Source: Membranipora membranacea
Lineage: Eukaryota; Bryozoa; Gymnolaemata; Cheilostomatida; Membraniporidae
Reading direction: 5' to 3'
DNA: 64,000 nucleotides
Assembly (NCBI GenBank): GCA_914767715.1
Contig: OU612066.1
Coordinates: 34,758,283-34,822,282 of the forward strand
Shown: positions 24,401 through 34,353 of the stretch, piece after piece
Position numbering within the stretch: the stretch's first letter is position 1
Layout of the letters: every line of letters begins with the position of its first letter
Made by a program: the position numbers and the translations under genes
Notes under the pieces: generated by a model
What the model was told of the DNA's origin: nothing
What the model saw: the letters and a program-made list of their open reading frames with translations, nothing else
The model's database searches: none

Positions 24401-27400
24401 CACGGTGATATTGCTATATATTTTTACAGGCGCATTCCCTCTACAACTCATTATCAAGAAGAGAACCTTCTGAGACATTGTGGAAGCATGAGGCATTCAA
24501 AGTACAGAAGAGTTACTGGGGTGATAACTGCAGTCTGAAGTATAATGAACAGATTGAACTAACAGAAAACATGAAGTCAGACCTTGAATCCATCAGAGAC
24601 CGATTGAGACAAAACATTAAAGAAAGTGATAAGCTGGTGAGTCAGATTGACAGTGAAGACTCAACACTGCCTGAGAAATTTTGTACTCGCATGAAAACAA
24701 TATCATTGAACTGTTCTGATAAAATGAGCGAGTTTGCTGGAAGGATCATTGATGAGAGTGTCAGCATGCTCAAGATTAAGCCTCCCTGTTCATTTGAGGC
24801 TGTCGCTATAGGCTCATTAGCTCGTGGGGAGGCAACTCCATATTCTGACTTGGAGTATCTCTTTCTCACTGAAAATGATACAGATAAGGCCGTCGCATAC
24901 CTTGAGATTTTAGCACTCACTACTTATTTTCTGATTGGTAATCTTGGTGAAACAAAGCTTTCACACGTGGCTATTAAGGAGTTGCATGGTTGGTTTGATG
25001 ACAGGGCTAAAAATGGGTTTAAGATAGATGGTCTTTCTGATGGAGCTGGAAACATTCCAACAGGAAGCAGCATGTGCAATAAGAACCACTTTATTGTCAC
25101 TCCAAAGCAGCTGGCTGACAAGCACAATAGAATTCTAAAAACACCAGATCCTAAAGAATCAATAAGAGGGGATCTTACAGCTATGCTGACATACACCAAA
25201 TCATTATACCTATATAACCATAATGAAATGCAGGAAACCTTTTTACAACAATTCAGAGCTTCAATTGGACCAAAACGGTATGACATGAGAAACAAGATTA
25301 GAAAATATGCCAATATGGAAATGTTACAATCTGATGCTCAAAAATTTAGCTTTGTCCCTGATAATGACCTCCGTCAGAAAGGGTTCAATGCTGATGTAAA
25401 AAAAGAGCTCTACAGATTTCCATCGATATTGTTACTAGATATTTGCATAGTGAGTGAGATTTCAGAGCAGAACTCTTGGGTATCCTTAGAGAAGCTTAGT
25501 TGTGACAAGATAATCCCACAAGATTTATGTGAAACCCTGAAATATTTATTAGCCTCCGCTACCTATATCCGGCTTGCCGCATATGCTTACCATGACTCGC
25601 ACGATGACAGAATTTCTCTCTCACAGAAAATAATGCACAAAATCACACAGCAAAACAGCAATAAACAAAGTGCGAGGAGATGGTTCCTACCAAGCAGTCT
25701 TTTCTCAAAGATTTGTGCTCTGATGATTCCCCTAAAAGACACCTTAGGTAGATGCAAACTCGAATCTTTAGAAGATTTGGCAGAGTACACCACCACAGCC
25801 GACCCATGGTGGTCAAATGTGACAGCGTTACACTATAGTGGAAATCATTTCAAAGCTCTATCAAAATTCATGGAAAAATACCCACGATTTTATCATACAC
25901 CTGTAGAGTCACTTCGACAGTTATACTCAATATCGCTTAACAGTGAGCAACACTTATTTCATGTAATATCAGAAACACTTTCCTGGTGTCAGCAGAAAAA
26001 AGCAGCGCTCAGTATATATCAGTATATGAATGATAATCAGATCAGAGACTATAGGGAGCAAATAGCTGGCTGTCACCTTAGCCTTGGGGATCATAATAAA
26101 GCTATTGAAACCTTGAACAGTATACAAACTAAAACTGCTCACGTATATTACTCATTAGGATATGCATATAGATATGCAGGGCAGTTAGAGAAAGGAGAGT
26201 ATAACTTTTTACAAGCATTACAGATATACTGTGACACTGCTGCAAGAGATGAAATCACAGATTATTACGGTAACCCAATAATGTGTACATCAGAATTCAA
26301 TACTCACAAATTAGACCTTTTGAGTGCAGCTTCACCGATAGACATATTAGATATAATAACTAATGTGTCACCTAACATATTAAACTGTCTGTTATCACTG
26401 GGTACTGTGTACAGTGAGCAGAAGCACCATGATGTAGCTGAGAAGTATAATCGAAAATTGCTTGAGTTTTTGTATGATCTGTATGGAGAAGACGCAGCAG
26501 TAGAAAGTGTAGCTGATGCACTGTATAATTTAGGTAATAATTACAATGACATGGAACAATACAGTAAGGCTGAGCAGAGTTACACAGAGGCATTATCTAC
26601 ATATAGAGAGATATCACAGGGTGCAGACAGTGGGTATACAGCTAATATACTGTATAATTTAGGTACTAATTACATAGCCATGGAACAATACAGTAAGGCT
26701 GAGCAGAGTTACACAGAGGCATTATCTATATATAGAGAGATATCACAGGGTGCAGACAGTGTGGATACAGCTAATACACTGAATAACTTAGGTGGTAATT
26801 ACAGTGACATGAAACAATACAGTAAGGCTGAGCAGAGTTACACAGAGGCATTAACTATATATAGAGAGATATCACAGGGTGCAGACAGTGTGGATACAGC
26901 TAGGACACTGTATAATTTAGGTAAAAATTACAGTGACATGGAACAATACAGTAAGGCTAAGCAGAGTTACACAGAGGCATTAACTATATATAGAGAGATA
27001 TCACAGGGTGCAGACAGTGTGGATACAGCTAAAACACTGTATAATTTAGGTGTTAATTACAGAGCCATGGAACAATACAGTAAGGTTGAGCAGAGTTACA
27101 CAGAGGCATTAACTATATATAGAGAGATATCACAGGGTGCAGACAGTGTGGATACAGCTGAGACACTGAATAACTTAGGTGGTAATTACAGTGACATGGA
27201 ACAATACAGTAAGGCTGAGCAGAGTTACACAGAGGCATTATCTATATATAGAGAGATATCACAGGGTGCAGACAGTGTGGATACAGCTGAAACACTGGGT
27301 AATTTAGGTTATAATTACATCATGACAGGAGACATGATTAAGGGAATAGAGAAACTGAAGGATGCTCTGAATATTTATGTTATGTTAGCCAATTTCCAGG

Positions 27401-27444
27401 AAATGATAAGATCGAAATCATTCAGAGTTATCTCAGAAAACTAA
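18472..27444 (+). CDS. Nucleotidyltransferase (DUF294/GlnD-like)-TPR protein, eight exons
   Basis: Exons: 18472-18673, 20889-20962, 21141-21340, 21905-21981, 22835-22997, 23274-23353, 24074-24223 and 24430-27444. All phases agree except exon 3, where a 12-C run (about 21253-21264) is one base out of register with copy A; otherwise the product would be about 1,319 residues. Exons 1-6 encode a basic, low-complexity N-terminus of three repeated two-exon modules. Exon 7 encodes a helical segment (WDEDALKDFKLNYRR). Exon 8 encodes the Pol-beta nucleotidyltransferase motif GSLARGEATPYSDLE, an alpha-helical region typical of GlnD-like proteins, then kinesin-light-chain-like TPRs. Activity is inferred from the motif; the substrate is unknown, and TPRs usually bind proteins. 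The exon 6 donor is GCAAGT, a GC-AG intron. The ATG follows TTGTAG, so an upstream exon is possible. The poly-C slip may be an assembly error or real damage. Confidence 0.8.
19025..19375. mobile_element. 351-bp fold-back MITE with exact 9-bp target duplication
   Basis: The two halves are inverted copies with a centre near 19195. The ends are TRGCCTGTCT and its complement, followed by ACAAG, then a poly-G/poly-C run next to ACAAAGCTTGT, then matching blocks such as AACTCTTGCACT and CACTAATC. AAGGGTAGA flanks both sides (19016-19024 and 19376-19384). The paralogous intron of copy A (about 13618-13640) has a single uninterrupted GGGTAGAGAACC at that place, i.e. an empty site. Insertion therefore followed the segmental duplication. 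Confidence 0.88.
19478..19645 (+). repeat. GTATACCC minisatellite in intron 1 (copy B), left part
   Basis: The same 12-bp family as at 13723-14075. It is interrupted at 19646 by the tRNA-like element and resumes at 20636. Confidence 0.85.
19698..19788 (-). repeat. tRNA-like sequence with Pol III A and B boxes, unit 1
   Basis: On the minus strand TGGCGCAATCGG matches the A box and GGTTCGAGCCC matches the B box. The D arm (GCGC-loop-GCGC) and T arm (GTGGG-TTCGAGC-CCCAC) fold. The two ends (GGTGAGA and TGGGGGA) do not pair as an acceptor stem and the anticodon arm is irregular, so it is a tRNA-derived promoter and not a working tRNA gene. Confidence 0.7.
20103..20193 (-). repeat. tRNA-like sequence, unit 2
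   Basis: Appears identical to the unit 405 bases upstream, with the same A and B boxes and the same unpaired ends. Confidence 0.7.
20508..20598 (-). repeat. tRNA-like sequence, unit 3
   Basis: Appears identical to units 1 and 2. The element ends about 37 bases beyond it, without a following U segment. Confidence 0.7.
20636..20872 (+). repeat. GTATACCC minisatellite in intron 1 (copy B), right part
   Basis: Continues the 12-bp array interrupted at 19646. It ends with CCTGGTCATCCTCTAA just before the exon 2 acceptor, as in copy A. Confidence 0.85.
24430..27444 (+). CDS. Exon 8 of the nucleotidyltransferase-TPR gene (catalytic domain and TPR array)
   Basis: This 3,015-base exon begins after TTTTTACAG at phase 0 (AHSLYNSLSRRE) and stays open to the TAA at 27442-27444. 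The nucleotidyltransferase signature lies at 24811-24855: G-S, then R-G-E, then S-D-L-E, where D and E would bind metal. A later ELYRFPSILLLDICI segment (about 25405-25450) suits the helical region that follows in DUF294 proteins. From about 26070 solenoid repeats begin. The six regular TPRs lie at 26518-27291, then a divergent last TPR (NLGYNYIMTGDM). The final about 20 residues are read in another frame from the chimeric copy, whose ending IEIIQNYLRKLK is still visible here one frame away. Confidence 0.9.
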   Translation, partial: AHSLYNSLSRREPSETLWKHEAFKVQKSYWGDNCSLKYNEQIELTENMKSDLESIRDRLRQNIKESDKLVSQIDSEDSTLPEKFCTRMKTISLNCSDKMSEFAGRIIDESVSMLKIKPPCSFEAVAIGSLARGEATPYSDLEYLFLTENDTDKAVAYLEILALTTYFLIGNLGETKLSHVAIKELHGWFDDRAKNGFKIDGLSDGAGNIPTGSSMCNKNHFIVTPKQLADKHNRILKTPDPKESIRGDLTAMLTYTKSLYLYNHNEMQETFLQQFRASIGPKRYDMRNKIRKYANMEMLQSDAQKFSFVPDNDLRQKGFNADVKKELYRFPSILLLDICIVSEISEQNSWVSLEKLSCDKIIPQDLCETLKYLLASATYIRLAAYAYHDSHDDRISLSQKIMHKITQQNSNKQSARRWFLPSSLFSKICALMIPLKDTLGRCKLESLEDLAEYTTTADPWWSNVTALHYSGNHFKALSKFMEKYPRFYHTPVESLRQLYSISLNSEQHLFHVISETLSWCQQKKAALSIYQYMNDNQIRDYREQIAGCHLSLGDHNKAIETLNSIQTKTAHVYYSLGYAYRYAGQLEKGEYNFLQALQIYCDTAARDEITDYYGNPIMCTSEFNTHKLDLLSAASPIDILDIITNVSPNILNCLLSLGTVYSEQKHHDVAEKYNRKLLEFLYDLYGEDAAVESVADALYNLGNNYNDMEQYSKAEQSYTEALSTYREISQGADSGYTANILYNLGTNYIAMEQYSKAEQSYTEALSIYREISQGADSVDTANTLNNLGGNYSDMKQYSKAEQSYTEALTIYREISQGADSVDTARTLYNLGKNYSDMEQYSKAKQSYTEALTIYREISQGADSVDTAKTLYNLGVNYRAMEQYSKVEQSYTEALTIYREISQGADSVDTAETLNNLGGNYSDMEQYSKAEQSYTEALSIYREISQGADSVDTAETLGNLGYNYIMTGDMIKGIEKLKDALNIYVMLANFQEMIRSKSFRVISEN
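26518..27291 (+). repeat. Six tandem 129-bp TPR-coding repeats
   Basis: Each unit encodes 43 residues of the type TLYNLGxNYSDMEQYSKAEQ followed by SYTEALTIYREISQGADSVD. Units differ at only a few bases (for example the residue after NLG: N, T, G, K, V, G). Near identity at DNA level points to recent expansion or gene conversion. Confidence 0.92.
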
Positions 27445-29090
27445 ACTGAAAATTAAAATAGATTCTGCGTAGCTTAAAATGTTGAGACTTCAGATATCCC
27501 CATCAATAATGCTCACATTACCCTAGCACCCGTTCCTAACCAACCATGCAGCTCCGACAATTAAACTAACATCATATGATTACATGATGTAAAAACTTTT
27601 ATATCTAACTTGATGCATGTGTTTTTATGTGTGTTATCCATGTACCTTTCATCATACAAGTCCATCATCAGCTTAGTGGCGTGTATTATCTATTTCTTTT
27701 TATTTATTTATTTCTCAACGTCATATTATTCTCATTCTCTTTTTATCAAATTTGATGTACCAGTGGTTAAATGTCATCTAAAGAAGTTCCATGCTTCCAA
27801 TGTTCCAATGTTACAATGTTACAAAATGGGGTCATTTGAATATCATCTTGAATCGTCTGCATATTTCTGTATATATCTGCTTATCTATATATCTGTCTTT
27901 AGGTGTTTATATCTGCCTATATTTTTCTATATTTGTCTATATATGTCCATCTGTCTATGCCTATTTCTATCTTTCTATATTTATCTATATATTTCTTGTC
28001 AGTACATTTCCTTTCTATATATTTCTGTCAGGATATAAACTAGTAATATCATATCGCATAAATATATTCTGATTTTTGATGATGTCTCATCTAGTAGCGA
28101 TATTCTAATGAAATCCACCAAAGATGGAACCACTATTCCCTTCTTTTTCCTTCCGCATGAGGAAGTATAGATACAGGACAAAACCTGCCATTATTTGAAT
28201 TAAATAAAAATTAACTAACCACAATTAATTGTAAAATTTTGAGTATTCCTTTGAGGCGATTTGTGAAGAAAACTACTGTAAATTTCTTATTACACAGCTT
28301 GTAGTTATCTAAAAAATGCTTGATTATCAAGACAAATTAATGCTTAAAACTATGAAAATTTATATTTTGATATAAGTGTGTCGGTACGGCTTCCCAACTA
28401 AATGAACGATAGTATCTATTTACTGGATTGTGCTAAATTACTGCTGTGAACTGTTTATTACTTTTCTCAGTGCAGTACTGACTCATCTTAGCTTAGCAAT
28501 TAGGATAAGGTTAGTTTGTGCAGTCACGTCTGGGTAACAGGAGTAGAAAACTGATGCACAAAAGAATTTGTTTTCTTTATCTCAAACATGCGTCGGCTCT
28601 TTCTCGGACTTTTCTGTCTCTTCAAGGTATGCTACATTAACATCTGCTTTGCTGGAACAATGCAATGCATTGATACTCGTTTGATACATTCCATTGCTGC
28701 CCCAGTCTTAATCATCGTCGTCATGTGATTTTTTATTGCGTTACATACCACCTGTGTTTGCTGCTGGAAATATCTACTCATTATTTTATACAACTACCAT
28801 CACAGGAGGTGGAGTCGGCACTCAAGGCTCTGGGACTCACACTGCGTATAGCATTAAAGCAGAAATGACACATTTTTTTGTATCAGTGAATGCTAGGGCT
28901 GTGCAAGATTAAAGAAAATTGATCTTTATCTTGACGTGTTCAGCAAGTCTGCAATTACTCTTACTTTTAATCCTTAGTTATAGATGAGGACTTGAGGAGA
29001 TGAACTTTCCTCACAATATTCTTTCTCATTATAGTTAAAACTGTCTGGTCTCTGATTGTTTTAGCAAACAAGAACTATAGGCATGATGCA
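27445..29090 (+). repeat. 3' flank of the complete gene, duplicated at 702-2130
   Basis: Matches the flank of the chimeric copy, with added segments such as about 28040-28190. It contains the TATATCTG simple repeat (27860-28030) and no recognised gene. Confidence 0.8.
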
Positions 29091-30790
29091 TGAAAATCAT
29101 GCATAATATCATAGGTGAATAAAACCCACATGTAATTATGTATTATACCAATATAAACCCAATCAGCCATAATAATATTTAAAAAAATATCATTTCTCAA
29201 AGAAATCTACTGAAAACAGCCTTTACTAACAAAGTAATTTATCGCAAACCTACTTCCAATTGTCCGATTTCTTCCAAATTTTTTTGGTTATTTAGAATAG
29301 GTCTGTTCAAAATTGCCAATTTTTGCATCCTTGGAAATTGCATACAAGCAAAGTGTAACATGTAATCTATTTTTTAAAAGTATGCCTGATGTATGCTTAT
29401 GATTGCGCAATACACCAGAGACCTTAGCCTTTGGTATACTCTCTTTGTCCAAACAAAGCCCCTTCTATAACAAGCTTTCAATTCAATCAATGTATGAGGC
29501 ACAATAATCCTATGTTTAAAATGCCACAAGTACAATTATAATCCCCTACATATTCCTTAATACTGTTAATACCAAAGATTATTAATTATTAATACTACAT
29601 TTTACAAAATACTCTGATTATGAAATAAATTATTGATGGTGCTGATTCGAATTCAGTAATTTAGCAGAAATTCTCATCATTCAACATCATAGGTGGAAAT
29701 AAGACTTGGGCACAATTGGTCTTGATTGGTTTCCCATCTGATTTCAATGTTTAATATCTCAACAAGATTTTTATTCATCTGTAGTTTACTTGTAAGTTCC
29801 ATGTATATATAGGTTAGATCACCTCCGTCAAACATGTCATTGTCGGGAAAGTGCATGAGTTTTATACTATTCAATTGACTTGCTCCACGACCAGTAGAGC
29901 CTCCTGAGCCTAGCTACTGGAAGCGCATAGCAAGATAGTGTAACCATGACGTGAATGGCTATTAATATTATTATAATCTCATTTGATACATGCCTCCACA
30001 TTATACTGACTTTGTGGGTTGGAAAGATCTTCCTTGTACTTTTGTGTTGGCTTATTTAGTCAACACAAACAGGAATGCATCTTTAAATTTAGAAATTGTG
30101 GATAAAATAGATTATATTTTATTTGCTTCGATTATTTAATGCAGAAAGCGTGCTAACAAGAATGAAATGGATTTAATAGTTGGTGGCATATGTAAAGAGT
30201 GTCAGTCGCTCACCACGCATCGTTGGAGGTCATAGGTTTGGATAGCCCCAAGGGCTTGTCAATAGGTAGCCAAGGGTAACTCTTTCATTACAGATGTTTT
30301 CAAGAAACTGATCCATGAATACTGAATTGCAATCCACCTATTATGATTAATTGGGCAGGTTACCAATTATGTGTATATCTTGGTACTGAGCATAGGGATG
30401 TTTAAGTTAAAATTGAGATAGGAGCTGGACAATGATTAACACAGCGTAATTTATTATGCTAGCAATTTCAATTGTTCTTCTCATATAGTGTTATCATATG
30501 TTGCTTTTCATAATGATGTGTAATTGTGTGGCTAATTAAAATTGTTTTTAAAAACAGGCGCTTGAGCTATTGTTTGGTGACAAGATTAGTTGGTTTGCGT
30601 TGCCGCAATGTCTCTCTGTTTAGTCCTACAATAAAATGATTTACTATGTAGTGCTCTCATATTTACAGGTAGGCATACTAAAAGTGATTGCTGGCATTAG
30701 GCTTACAAAACAATGGCTAAGCACAATATAATCTGTAATATTATCATGGGCTAAGACCCCTGTAACTCCTTGCTCTCTGTATGGCATCAC
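29091..30790. other. No gene recognised
   Basis: AT-rich spacer. The minus-strand open frame at 29677-29874 has no family features and no clear splice partners. Confidence 0.5.
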
Positions 30791-30794
30791 AGCC

Positions 30795-31285
30795 CGCAAC
30801 AAAGTGAACAATATCCTGTTGTTTTCTACTCAGGTTGTTAGGTCCATTACCCCTACTCTTATCCTTAAAGGCACGGAAGTTGATTTTTGTGACAAAGTAA
30901 AATACCTTGGTGTTACTGTTGACGATAAACTCCGCTATCATGATCATGTGCAATCCATAGTGACTACTGCATCTCAACGCATGTATATTGTGAAAAATTT
31001 TGTATACTATAGCTCAAAGCCCCTTTCTCATATGTTATTCAAGAGTTTTATTGTATCTCTCATCACTTACTGTCTCCCCATACTTTTTACAAGGATCTAT
31101 GCAAGCGACAAGAAGTCCTGACGCAAAATATTTAAAGATGCCGCCAAGTTAGGGATTGAGCACCCCGATATAGATGCTCTGGTGGCCAACCAGATCAAGA
31201 CACTTGGACTACGGTACGGTACGGTACTTGTGACAAATTTTTGTCTATGATAGTAATAAATCCATCCATCCATCCATCATGACAA
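30795..31285 (+). mobile_element. 3' end of a LINE (reverse-transcriptase C-terminal region)
   Basis: The frame at 30804-31121 encodes DKVKYLGVTVDDKLRYHDHV, followed by a helical segment ending in YCLPILFTRIYASDKK. This is the region just after the reverse-transcriptase catalytic core in CR1/Jockey-type LINEs. The rest continues out of frame, and the copy ends in a TCCA repeat (about 31259-31280), a typical LINE 3' microsatellite tail. The N-terminal part and the catalytic motif are missing, so it is 5' truncated. Confidence 0.8.
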
Positions 31286-31289
31286 GTAG

Positions 31290-32700
31290 ATACCATAGTA
31301 AATACCTTTCATCCTGTGATTTATCTGGATACCCAACTAACCATATTGACTTCAAGCTGTTGATGGCATACGGCCAATGAGCTATTGGTGACTAAATTTT
31401 GAAAATTTCTAGCCGCAAAATAAAATCACTCATGCCTTCTCTGGTGTCCACCTGATTATAATCGAAAAGTAACTAGGAACTAGAAGTATTTTATATCTGA
31501 AATAATATGCCTCTATAATATCAATACTACTACTATTAGGGCTTCTTTGAGGGAAGGATTTCGGATTTGAATGTGACACTTATTTTTGGTAAAATCAGAA
31601 GCACTCCGCAATCTATTCTTATACATTTAGCGTTGAAAGACTTTATTTTTGAAACAACCCTGATAAACTTCATTAGTTTTTGATTAACATTGTTTCCTTG
31701 ATTAATCCTTGTTTGAATGTGATAGTGTCAGGCCTTCTTGTGAATTTCTTAGGATTAAAATATTTGATAATTGTTGTTTGATTGGTATCCCTGGCTCAAT
31801 CTTTGTTCATATCACTGGAAAAGGTGGGTTGATTCAAGTACCAGTAGATAAATTATGCGATCTCATTTAATCCACCCGCTCAAAAACTATTACCCAGTCT
31901 AGCAAAAATTAAAAGCAATAATATTGAATTTGGATTGGAATTAGTAAATCAAATATCTATCGCTATCGATCCTATTATTATCTGGCAATTATAAGGGTTT
32001 ACGGAGAGTTATTTAACGAGATTGACACAGTTGATTGTTCTGCTTGGTGCTTGGAGTTTGAAATAATACCTGTATACAGGAAAAAGTTGTACGCTGGTAA
32101 AATTTCTGATATTTCGAGACATAAAATTTTCGATCCTAGATTCTTCTTCTGTAAATAATTCTCTATGTTTCACCGGAAACAAGGACGTGATATGAAAAAT
32201 TGGGCAAGGTGGGATAACTTCTGGTTCATAATAAGAACGAATTTGTATGAAAATGAGAAGATAACTCTACAGCAACTTGAAGCCAAAATACTTTTAATGA
32301 ACTGAGTCTAACAGATCTAACGTTGAATTGCAGGCTTCAACTAACCAATTTTAACTCCATTTACATCAACATCATTTCACATTAATAGTGTTTCCATGAG
32401 ATCGAGCAGAACAAATTTCAGCGCTGTTCAAGCCATTGGAATGCCTCCCTGTTGACATTGCGCTCAAAGATTCAGCATGAGGTTACCATAAAAGGCTTCA
32501 GATTGTGAGACCAAGGTTAAAGTCCCGTCGGCAGCAGTTCTAACAGAGAATTGCAGGCAATTGGGTTTAACTCCATTCATTTACAATGACATCATATTTT
32601 AAAGTGACAGTCCTACTAGGCCATGTTTTGTATAGTTTTATTGATCTCATTCTGAAAAGTCAGTAGGGCATATGAAATAAAACAGCCTGTGAACTTGGGA
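31290..32700. other. No gene recognised
   Basis: AT-rich sequence between two LINE fragments; no exon is supported. Confidence 0.5.
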
Positions 32701-32759
32701 TCATAGCGATGAGCGTGAGAAAAAACCATTTGCTTTTTTCCACAATTTTCATTATTATT

Positions 32760-33960
32760 ATTTTTATTTGCCCTATGAACAGTCGAGTTATAACTGGTGT
32801 GCCGCAGGGGTCTGTACTTGGACCCCTCCTGTTTATCATGTTTATTAACGATCTGATGGATCTCAAAAATTGTTATCTATATGCTGATGACTGCCTACTA
32901 GTCACCAATGGGGAAAACCCAGACATTTCCACAAAACTTATGGAAAAAAAATTCATCAAGCATCCAGTTGGTACAGTGAAAATTGCCTTGTTCTAAACAG
33001 CGGTAAAACGGATGAAATGACCATTTCTAATAAACGTAAAATCAAACCTCCGGAACTTAAATTTGACAATCTCATTTTCAGACAATCTGACAAAATTAAG
33101 TACTTCGGTGTGTTTCTTGTTAACAAATTAAATTTTAAATCTCATACCAGTAAAATTAAACAAAAACTTTATCCAATAGTCACCAACTTTCAACGTAATA
33201 GATAATTCCTGACACCTAAATTAGCTAAGCTTTGGTACATTGGACTTATACGTTCTAATCTGGAATACAGCTCTCCTGTTTTATTTACCACAAACTACTT
33301 TGTCAAAAAAGAATTTTTAAAAATTGAGAATAGATGTTTGAAAATTATAGACTATAACAGTTCTAAAGATAATACTCGAAAAACCTACAACATCCCTGTT
33401 TTAACTTTGCGTTTCGAATATTTGTATTTGCTGACGTTTTATAAAATTGTTAATAGTTTAGTCCCAATAATTGATACCAATCTGCTCCCTGAGAAATTAA
33501 CTAGTGAAACTCGGCTTGCTAAAAGTTCTGGGTTTAGACTAACCAAGGAAAATTTTAGATTTGCTTTAGCTAATTTCGGTGCTCAGAAGTTTAAGGAATT
33601 ACCCAATCATGTTAAGCTGAGTCAATCCCTTGCTACATTCAAAAATGCCACTCGGAGCCACGTCCTCAAACTTCTCAATTAATGAGTCAGTTCTTATCAT
33701 TTCACTTTAGCCTACTGCTACATTGTTCTAACTTTTCTTTTCCGAGCTATTGTGTATTAACTTGTGTAATGTTTTACTGCTAATTAATGCCTGCGTGTAC
33801 TTTGTAATTTTACCTGTCATTGTTCTTGATTTTTAGTTACATGTCTTTTTAATTCTACACCATATTTTTATCAATTTTTCTGTTTTCTGGGTACAAGTCC
33901 TAAGGACTTATTCTTATCCAGAATTAGCATTTACTGGGGTAATAAATCCACTTTTAATCC
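32760..33960 (+). mobile_element. Decayed LINE reverse-transcriptase remnant
   Basis: Three successive frames (32709-32996, 33017-33205, 33338-33682) encode GVPQGSVLGPLLFIMFINDL, then YADDCLLV (catalytic box), then KIKYFGVFLVNKLNFKSH, then a C-terminal region with LTLRFEYLYLLTFYKIVN and a CR1/L2-type ending (SHVLKLLN). Frameshifts between the pieces and the missing fingers region make it inactive. The 3' part (33890-33960) contains GGGTACAAGTCCTAAGGACT and AATAAA. Confidence 0.82.
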
Positions 33961-34237
33961 TACTTTGAAACTATGCAATGTTATTTATTAAGTCTATTCT
34001 TGTTGATTAATTTCCACTTTAAATACTAATAGTATATCAATTTCAAATCAAAGTCAATAAAAAATATAATCTTAGTACTGTACAAAATACACAAAAGTAT
34101 AACTGTATAATCAATGTATGAGAAGGTTATAAGAATTGAGCATAAAAGACAGAATCACATCAATTATGAATTATAATAATATAATAACATTATAATCTAA
34201 TATTAAAAATATGAAAAAAAGATGCTAGTTAGTTTTT

Positions 34238-34243
34238 TTTATT
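34238..34243 (-). terminator. Candidate polyadenylation signal of the SLC23 gene
   Basis: AATAAA on the minus strand about 110 bases downstream of the stop codon at 34354-34356. AT-rich surroundings make this a plausible but unproven signal. Confidence 0.4.
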
Positions 34244-34353
34244 TAATAACTGAAATTTTAGCCATGTCACTCAGCTAGTTTGTTTTATAACAGTGTGACC
34301 AGGTGTTATAAAATATTATGCTCCTATCAATGTAGAACATCACTAAGGTTTCA

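Noticed and set aside
27610-28072. 142-residue hydrophobic protein after the TPR gene
   Set aside because: It runs through the TATATCTG simple repeat, and the equivalent frame at 886-1293 is broken in the paralogous flank.
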